Origin: Podila epigama
Taxonomy: Eukaryota > Mortierellomycota > Mortierellomycetes > Mortierellales > Mortierellaceae
Length of the DNA: 14,849 nucleotides
Direction of reading: 5' to 3'
Assembly (NCBI GenBank): GCA_015679605.1
Contig: JAAAVE010000658.1
Coordinates: 439 to 15,287, forward strand
The translations under genes and the position numbers were made by a program. The number at the start of each line of letters is the position of its first letter. The stretch's first letter is position 1. This document shows, piece by piece, positions 8,846 to 14,849 of the stretch. The notes beneath the pieces are model-generated. The model worked only from the letters and a program-made list of their open reading frames with translations. It searched no databases and was not told the origin of the DNA.

Positions 8846-9228
8846 TTAAAGGGGTCCATTATTAAGAATAACGTTGTAGGATATTACTTGTTAAGTAGTA
8901 TCATTCAAAAAGTCATCAACCAGCTTATTAAAAGTACATCGAAGCAAGCACTGTCCAGCATAGACGATATTTTGATGTTATAAATATGTCGTTCTATGGA
9001 ACTCATAGTGAACTATTGGATTTTTTTTTAATCTTAATCTAGCAGCTTGTGATAAGTGAATAGTAAGAAGGTTAATAAAACTCCCACACTTTCATTTTAC
9101 ACAGGTTTTCGATTTCAAGGTTCAAAAAATTGAGAACCAAGTTCAGAGATTCTTCTAATCCCAAAGCTACCCATCTTGATGATGACGATGCTTTAGGAGA
9201 AGCTCTTTCACTCACGCTCCCATTGCTA
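8846..9228. other. Intergenic, 3' flank of the membrane-protein gene
   Basis: The sequence is AT-rich with no open frame of note. A plus-strand AATAAA at 9074-9079 is a possible distal poly(A) signal for the membrane-protein gene, about 230 bases after its stop. The part next to the tRNA gene (9180-9228) has no A run that would act as a polymerase III terminator on the minus strand. Confidence 0.5.
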
Positions 9229-9300
9229 TGATCCTTGCAGGGGTCGAACCTGCAATCTCCTGATTCGTAGTCAGACGCCTTTCCATTGGGCCAAAGGACC
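9229..9300 (-). tRNA. tRNA-Arg (anticodon ACG)
   Basis: Read on the minus strand, a full cloverleaf forms. A seven-pair acceptor stem runs GGTCCTT/AAGGATC (one G-T pair) with discriminator A at 9229. The D arm has GCC/GGC pairing. The anticodon arm is TCTGA/TCAGG around loop CTACGAA, giving anticodon ACG at 9268-9266. The T arm is GCAGG/CCTGC around TTCGACC. The T arm also supplies the internal B box. No intron and no encoded CCA are present, as expected for a nuclear eukaryotic tRNA. The A at position 34 would be deaminated to inosine, allowing CGU, CGC and CGA to be read. Confidence 0.95.
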
Positions 9301-9871
9301 CAGGGACTCTTTTTAGTGATTGTTGTTGGAAAATCGTCGCCCCAATCCCAGATGTACCGTACTCCGAAAAGAGGGAAAATGCCACCTTAAATCTTGATAA
9401 GCTTCACAAACGTGATCACATGATCCATTATTTTGTATTAAGAGAGGTTTTTTTGGTTCCGACATGAAATTTTTTCATGGACTCAAAGAAATTTCACAGT
9501 TGAAGAGAAAGCAAAAAAAATCGCCACCCCCACAAAATTCATCAGGTTGGAGTAAGGGGAATAAATATGGATCCTTCCATTTTAGGAAAGGAGACTTATT
9601 TCACAACCAGGTTGTGGAATAAGCACTGCACATACCTAATTAGGAAAGGGTTGTTGAATAGATAAACTCTAACATTTTTCGCGCGCTTTTCACGTTCAAA
9701 TCTCAATCGTTAATATGATACTTGGTACATCGTACAAGAAAATAAAGAAAAAGCATTCATGTATTACTAAATATTTGTATAATGTATAATTTACAGGTCT
9801 ATAAATACAAAGGTAGAACCATAGGGAAAAAGAGTTTCTACTTGATGTTGATAACATGGCATGATGCAGAC
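9301..9871. other. Intergenic between tRNA-Arg and the Zn2Cys6 gene
   Basis: This stretch is the 5' side of the tRNA and the 3' side of the Zn2Cys6 gene. It is AT-rich, has no credible open frame, and shows no clear AATAAA in the sense of the Zn2Cys6 gene. It holds a small inverted repeat CATGAAA/TTTCATG near 9463-9479, a larger palindrome at 9595-9623 and two nearby direct copies of TTAGGAAAGG (about 9581 and 9640). Confidence 0.55.
9595..9623. repeat. Near-perfect palindrome, 14-bp arms
   Basis: CTTATTTCACAACC at 9595-9608 is followed by one A and by GGTTGTGGAATAAG at 9610-9623. The arms are reverse complements except for one pair, which would be G-U in RNA from one strand. It could be a 3' processing or stability hairpin for the Zn2Cys6 transcript, a dimer binding site, or a remnant of a small element. 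Confidence 0.85.
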
Positions 9872-12800
9872 TTAGACTTGGGATCCATGACCATTGTTCA
9901 ATTGGTCACCGTCATCGTCGCAATCGTCTTCGTCATCGTCGTCTTGCATCTGAGGAATATAAAAGGATTGGTGTTGAAGTTGGATGGAAGAGCGAGGTTG
10001 CCTTTGTTGTTGCTCTTGTTGTTGAAAATGTTCTTGTTGTTGTTGTTGTTGTTGTTGTTGGAACAAGACATGCTGCTGTTGTGGAAGAAGCTGGTTGTGT
10101 TGGAGTGCTGAAGGATGACTCCGTGTTAAAGGATGGTTGTCAATCTCAAGGGTTACCGGCTCGAGTTCTTCCTCGGAGGAGTCGTTTGCACTTATATTGA
10201 TACTCCGCGAAATCCTTTGTCCCGGATGTTGTTGAAGTTGGTGCAGAGACAATGAGAACTCGGTGGAGGTAAGGGATTCTGGCACACTGAATGATTCAGA
10301 TTGGAACCATATGGGTCGTTGAGCTTCGGGTGAAGAAAATGAAACTGACTGTTGCTGCTGCTGTTGTTGTTGTTGCTGAGGCACTTGTGCTAGCTGCTCA
10401 GGATGTGTCTGTTGTTGGATAAACCCAAACTGAGCCTGAGGGTCATAAATAATGCTGTAAACTGGCGTGCCCTGCAAATGTGCCCCTGCGGAAGTTGTAT
10501 CTACATCTGACTGGCTTAGTTGGGTCGCTTGATGAGAGGAAAGTGGGTCACTAGTCACCAAGTTGCCCATGGATCCCATGTTCCTCTTCATCAAAGCTTC
10601 CAACGACTCGTCCATGTCCATTGCAAATTCATTGAATCCACCGTTGCTGACCGAATTAGATGCCTGTTGCTGTTGCTGGTGTTGTTGCTGGTGCTGTTGC
10701 TGGTGCTGAAAATGGACACCTCCATGAGCAAAAGGATGGATCTGAGCCTCAATACCAAGAATACTCTGCTGAGGTGCTTGAAGCACCTGGGCCATCAGAT
10801 CATACCGCGCACCATAAGAATGCTTAGTGTTGTTCCTTGAGAGATGCTGCTGGAACTGTGCTGAAGATGTGGATTGCATCTGGTTGGTAAAGGGCAGCTG
10901 CTGATAGGACCCTGCATTCAACTCATTCGTGTCAAACTCGTCAGGCTGTCCTTGATTTGTTCTCAGTTCGGCAGGTGAGAGGGCCGGCGATGACTGCGAT
11001 GATGAACAAGTCGACGATGATGCGGGCACGACCAAGGAGCCATAGGACGGGATACGCTGCAGCAGACGAATTGTCACGGAGTTCATGTTGGATATGGGCA
11101 ATTGATGCATGTTCTGTCCGCATACTTGGTCTGTCTGGAAGGTCACAGAGTTTCGATGCTCGACCGTGTTAAATCCTAAGGGTTCCTGCTGTTGGATTAA
11201 CAGGGCCTGATGGCCCTGCTGTGGTTGAAGAAACGGTGCGGTTTGAACATGGCTGAGAGAGGAGGGTATCTCAAAGGAGGCAGTAGTGGAGATATGGTCC
11301 AATGTAGACGTAAGAGAACTAGTGTCTGGGGTCATTGCTGACTCGGGCAAAGGCGATGGTGTGGATAAACCTGGAGAAGCAGATGCTGCCTTCGTACTAT
11401 TTGACGACATGTCTACAGTTGTCTTGCTGGCAGCTGTGGTAGCGGCCACTTTGGCTGCTGCGCGTGCTGAAACTCGTTTCTTTCGAGTAGCCTGTTTCTT
11501 ACTGGCAGCTTCAGCGATCGCCTGAGGCAGCTTTGGTGGCGGTTTCTGTCCAGCAAATCCAGCAGCAACATGGGGCCTTTTGACAACGGTCCCATTGCTG
11601 TTCTTTTTTAATTCTGCCTTGGATGCCTTCTTGAGTTCCTTCTAACGATCGTTTATAAAGAAAAACAGGGAATTGCATTTAGGAACACATTCAAGGGCAT
11701 TTGAGAAAAAGATAGAAGTACCGAATGTCATAATAGCGATCAGTCCATATACCTTAGACTTCTTGCCATCAACCTTTTTCAGACTGTTAATATCACTTGA
11801 TGGCAACGAAAGCGCCAACAGTTCTTTTGCTGAGGGCATATCTGAGACGAAACTCAGGACCTGCTCGATGCGTTTCATACGTTCAACATAATCAAAAGGA
11901 GACGATTGACCGACAGACTCGGACTTTTCAGAGGCAGTGGTAAGACCAGATGGGAGCCAGGAAGGCTTATTAGCCTGTTCAATCGACGGCGAGTTGAGTG
12001 AGATATTAGCCAAGTGGTCCTGTGGTGAGAGTATGATGTCTTTGAACGCTTCAGGGCGTTCAAGACTCTGAGTATTCAACGACAAAAGCGGTAGTGGAGT
12101 ATCACTCTTGGTTTCAGATGTAGCATGTTGTTCAGAAATCAATGACTTTTGTGACCCATTGGCGATGAACTCGGCAGCACCGGGAATGACGCTGCTCAAG
12201 AGCATTTCGATGCGCCGCACCCGGTCCATGTGTTCTTGATCCTGAAGCGATGCCTCGAGGGCTTGCAAAGTATCTGGTGATTTGAGGGCGTTTTCTGTAC
12301 TAAAGTTGGATCCGAGACCAAGTTCCACTTTCAAGCCGGCTAGCGTCAACGAGCCAACCAAAGGCGAAGAAGACGGGTCGCTTGTCTGAGAGTCATCGTC
12401 GTCTGAATCGGAGGACGAGTAGGAGTTGTAGGAGGAGCTACGTTGAGAACTGATACTGTTGCCTCGATATGACTTGCTCGCCCTGCCATCCTTGTCGTCT
12501 GTGGCACGGTTGCGCTTTGCTTTTTTCGTAGAGGAGGAAGAGTCACCCTCTTCGGTCTGTGTAGTGTTCTTATTGAGGAGAGCAGATGGTGGTGTGCGGA
12601 TGCACTCGCGCTTAGAGTGTATGCAAGAGTTGCAGGGCGACTCTCGGTCGCATCGAATCTTGCGATATCTACACCAGTCGCATACTAGAGTGTGGAAAGT
12701 GAGAATGCGTAGTTTTTTTTTTCAACAGAAAGAAAATCGTGTGAGAAAAAAAAAAAGCGGTAAAATTATGTGTGAGAAAAAACATTTTGGTCACGAGACT

Positions 12801-13561
12801 TGTGTGGGTGGGGTCCGGTTGGTTCGAGCTTGCAGAACGATAACCATAACCATAACCATAACCATAACCCTATACACTCATATTTCTCCGGTCTTAGACC
12901 GGGGTAGTCGTCCCGGGGGTGTAGTGTACGTTCCTGGTTTTTTTTTTTTTCAGTCCCAGAGTTTCAGAAACGACGAAGAAATAAGCAAGGGAGGAGGATG
13001 CTTACCTTGATTGACATTTAGTCTCTTTCGGTATGACGCATGTTGTGCAGGGTTTATCAATGTTGTTGGCTGCATCTTCTTCTTGACACCCTGAACAGCA
13101 GAGGGTGCCGAGGCAAGAGGAACAGGCGTCGTCAAAGGTTGAAGTAGCTCAATCTTGTTGTTCTGAAGATAGTCCTGCTCCTGGGTAGTGGCCGAGCTTG
13201 TGGTTGTCGCCGCTGAGAACGAGTTGTCACTTGAGGGGACAGCCTGGGACATGTTGAGATGTGTCATCATGAAGTTGGATTGGACAAGCTCTTCAAAAGA
13301 CTTTTCAACAGTGTGTCTATTCACCATGGCCTCGGTTGCCACGATAACAACTGATGGACTATCTGATTCATGTGATGAAGTGTTGGACCCAGGGATGTAT
13401 GAAGGTATAGCTGTGTTACTATGCTCCTGATCGTTATTGTCCCTTGTGCTGGCCCCAGACGTGACAGAGGTGAGGGCAGTAGATGATGTAGATGTAGTTG
13501 CACAAGAAGACTTGTGGCCCTGCTTTGGGTCACGAATGCAAGGAAGACCCGAGAAAGTCAT
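9872..13561 (-). CDS. Zn(II)2Cys6 transcription factor with polyQ C-terminal region (3 exons, 1085 aa)
   Basis: Exons in transcript order are 13561-13006, 12684-11753 and 11641-9872; joins keep frame with GT..AG introns of 321 and 111 bases. The start ATG at 13561 is confirmed by an in-frame TGA nine codons upstream. Residues 187-213 form a complete binuclear cluster, C-x2-C-x6-C-x5-C-x2-C-x6-C, with the basic RYRKIR between Cys2 and Cys3; this DNA-binding class is largely fungal and typically reads CGG triplets. Intron 1 ends one codon before the first Cys. After an acidic/Ser linker, two similar amphipathic segments occur at about 337-362 and 450-478, sharing an R-I-E-x2-LS-x-V core, and may mediate dimerisation. 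Residues about 497-575 are Lys/Ala-rich and basic. Residues about 700-1060 are Gln-rich with tracts at 808-823, 917-926 and 1022-1031, followed by an Asp-rich tail near 1062-1074, typical of activation regions. No fungal_trans middle homology domain is visible. Target genes are unknown. Confidence 0.92.
10034..10060 (-). repeat. Triplet repeat (CAA)9 encoding polyglutamine
   Basis: Nine uninterrupted TTG triplets on the plus strand read as CAA on the coding strand and give nine Gln in the C-terminal region of the Zn2Cys6 protein. Pure triplet runs tend to slip, so the length is likely polymorphic. Confidence 0.9.
10352..10381 (-). repeat. CAA/CAG mixed triplet repeat (polyQ)
   Basis: A run of mixed CAA and CAG codons encodes about nine Gln in the Zn2Cys6 protein. 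The mixture of codons shows selection or interruption rather than a fresh pure-repeat expansion. Confidence 0.8.
10661..10708 (-). repeat. CAG/CAA/CAC repeat encoding a Gln/His tract
   Basis: Sixteen codons alternate short Gln runs with His in the Zn2Cys6 protein near residues 808-823, in the pattern HQQQ repeated. It is a second low-complexity tract separate from the pure-Gln runs. Confidence 0.8.
12840..12869. repeat. Hexamer repeat, 5 exact copies of ATAACC in intron 1
   Basis: Five exact copies lie in the first intron of the Zn2Cys6 gene; in the transcript sense they read GGTTAT. The unit resembles telomeric repeats but differs from the usual fungal TTAGGG type. It is interstitial and short. 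Confidence 0.9.
12888..12902. promoter_or_regulatory. Palindrome CCGGTCT-T-AGACCGG in intron 1 of the Zn2Cys6 gene
   Basis: Two exact 7-base arms flank one T, so the site carries CCG and CGG nine bases apart. Zn2Cys6 proteins usually bind paired CGG triplets, so this could be an autoregulatory or related-factor site within the unusually long first intron. Symmetry is seen; binding is inference. Confidence 0.35.
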
Positions 13562-14849
13562 GGTGCAGGTGGTGGGGCGTTGCTTTCAGCCAAGTCAGAA
13601 ATATTTTTTTTAACGCTGTGAGAAAAGAGAAGAGAATCAAAAAGTGGGAAAGGGAAACGGACAGACTGTACTCTTTTGTGGAACCAGAAGGATGTGAACG
13701 ATGTGAAATAGAAGGAGGTTGGGAGTGGAGAAGTGGAGAAGCGAGAGTGAGAATGGAACCCACGCGAAAGTTGGCAGACAGGAAAGAAAAGTGGAAGTAA
13801 AAAGTCTCGACTGACTGTGGGGCTTGTTTGTGGTGTGAACAGTAGAGTGGGGCAAGACTGTGGTGTGCGTGGTGCCTTGTTGAAGAGTAAGGCTGGTGAG
13901 AATGGAATGTTTTGAGTGGATGTATGAAATGGATGAATGGATGATTTTTACAACAACGTAGACGATTTGGACATGTGAGAGTACTGATTGTCTAGCATCG
14001 AAATCAGATTTGAATAGATGGAGAAATTGCAAAATGTCCGTTGTGGAGACAAGAAGGAGGCGATTTTTTTCTAGTTGAGGAAAGGGGGAAATGTGGAATA
14101 AAAAATAAAAAAAAGTGGAGACTACCTCGAAAATTGAAAATTGTGACTGTGGGGGTGAACGTTAATGTTAATGAGTTAATGTGAGGATGAGTGCTTTTGT
14201 AGGCTTAAATCAAGGTCAGGAGAAGGAAGAAACCACAAGTTCAAATAAGAGTCATTTGTTAGAGCTAGTCTACAGCCTACAGTCTACAGTCTACAGTATC
14301 AACAAGTATCAACAATGGTAGACAGACGAACAAGCCATTTCAATTCCCCACACACCTTTCTTGTCATGTTAGTGCTTCAGGCGTTTTATCTCACATATGT
14401 CGTTGTCCCCTGAACTCGGAAATGAAGTCGCGCGGTTTGGATCGACGTTGAGCCATCCATGTCCGGAGAAGCTTGTCACCATCCGTGGGGTTCCTAGTCA
14501 AAAAAGAGCTGTTCTCTTCTCCCGAGTTAGTCAGCCCAAAGAAAAAGGAAAAAACTCAGCAGCTGGTCATCATTCAACCATCAGGCAATTGAAGGCGTTC
14601 AAGCCATTGCCATACAAAACTAAAAAGACGATGTGTGGATTGCTCTGGGCCACCATCTGCATCCCTTCAGTATGTCATCCGATGCGCGCCGCTCCGGAAT
14701 GTGTTTTCGGAAACAGAAGGAGGCTACGCGAACACCAGTGAGCGACTGTTACACAATCCAAAGGTGGTCTCTTCAACCAGCTTCATAGGCATAATTGAGA
14801 AAGGAAAGGTCATGAACTCTTTTTCACTTTTGTTACACCGTTGGGTCTG
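13562..14849. promoter_or_regulatory. Upstream region of the Zn2Cys6 gene and unresolved right edge
   Basis: About 1.3 kb lie upstream of the minus-strand Zn2Cys6 start. The first 500 bases are purine-rich on the plus strand, that is pyrimidine-rich in the gene's sense, as expected for promoter and 5' UTR. Small tandem repeats occur at 14267-14314. From about 14397 to the edge, composition is more even and several frames are open, including one plus frame open from 14593 to the window end, but no family was recognised and no clear splice donor supports an exon. Confidence 0.45.
14267..14314. repeat. Tandem repeats: AGTCTAC x4 then AGTATCAACA x2
   Basis: Four 7-base copies of AGTCTAC at 14267-14294 (the second has C for T) are followed at once by two exact copies of AGTATCAACA at 14295-14314. 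They lie about 700 bases upstream of the Zn2Cys6 start codon. Function is unknown. Confidence 0.9.

Noticed and set aside
9782-10111. Plus-strand leucine-rich 109-codon frame
   Set aside because: The leucine run is the antisense of CAA/CAG polyglutamine in the Zn2Cys6 gene.
12840-12869. Interstitial telomere
   Set aside because: The unit differs from the TTAGGG type expected in most fungi and only five copies occur inside an intron.
12459-13010. Plus-strand 183-codon frame with Ile-Thr repeats
   Set aside because: It runs across the zinc-cluster exon and intron 1 in antisense; the Ile-Thr repeat is the ATAACC array.
13637-14032. Minus-strand 131-codon frame upstream of the Zn2Cys6 gene
   Set aside because: It starts at TTG, has no early ATG, and reflects the pyrimidine-rich promoter or leader; an in-frame stop also separates the Zn2Cys6 start from upstream sequence.
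14397-14741. Plus-strand 114-codon frame as a gene
   Set aside because: No domain or motif is recognisable, the opposite strand and another frame are also open there, and no splice signals support it; kept only as an unresolved edge.
1-14849. CRISPR array, insertion sequence, or bacterial operon
   Set aside because: No spaced direct repeats, terminal inverted repeats with a transposase, or Shine-Dalgarno-led gene series were seen; the genes are spliced eukaryotic ones.

Overview
The window looks like nuclear DNA of an early-diverging fungus, most plausibly a Mortierella-type Mucoromycota member. The reasons are multi-exon genes with canonical GT..AG introns of about 105-150 bases, T/C-rich tracts before start codons, a eukaryotic tRNA gene with no encoded CCA, a Zn(II)2Cys6 transcription factor (a largely fungal class) and many homopolymer runs. 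The phylum-level placement is inference; the fungal assignment is much firmer. No bacterial, viral or intact transposon gene was recognised.

Layout. Positions 1-455 are the 3' flank of the first gene, with a TG microsatellite. Positions 456-4320 (minus) hold a seven-exon gene for a 1059-residue protein: long coiled coil, Thr/Pro-rich linker with a basic nuclear signal, and a helical C-terminal domain that resembles the C-terminal part of ICE1, a subunit of the little elongation complex. Positions 4321-5296 are a divergent promoter region with tandem repeats and a perfect 12-bp inverted repeat. Positions 5297-6427 (plus) are an intronless gene for a 376-residue single-pass membrane or secreted low-complexity protein with one Ca-loop-like motif. 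Positions 6775-8845 (plus) are a six-exon gene for a 479-residue type II membrane protein: Pro-rich cytoplasmic tail, Cys-rich membrane segment, and an ectodomain of repeated beta/NG motifs. Positions 9229-9300 (minus) are tRNA-Arg(ACG). Positions 9872-13561 (minus) are a three-exon gene for a 1085-residue Zn(II)2Cys6 factor with polyglutamine tracts and an acidic tail. Positions 13562-14849 are its promoter-side flank, with short tandem repeats and an undecided open stretch at the right edge.

The genes do not form a recognisable pathway or cluster. Two encode likely nuclear factors (coiled-coil/ICE1-like and Zn2Cys6), and the two between them encode surface or endomembrane proteins. All exon junctions were derived by hand: every join keeps the reading frame and uses GT..AG, and the total lengths are 3180, 1131, 1440 and 3258 bases, all divisible by three.
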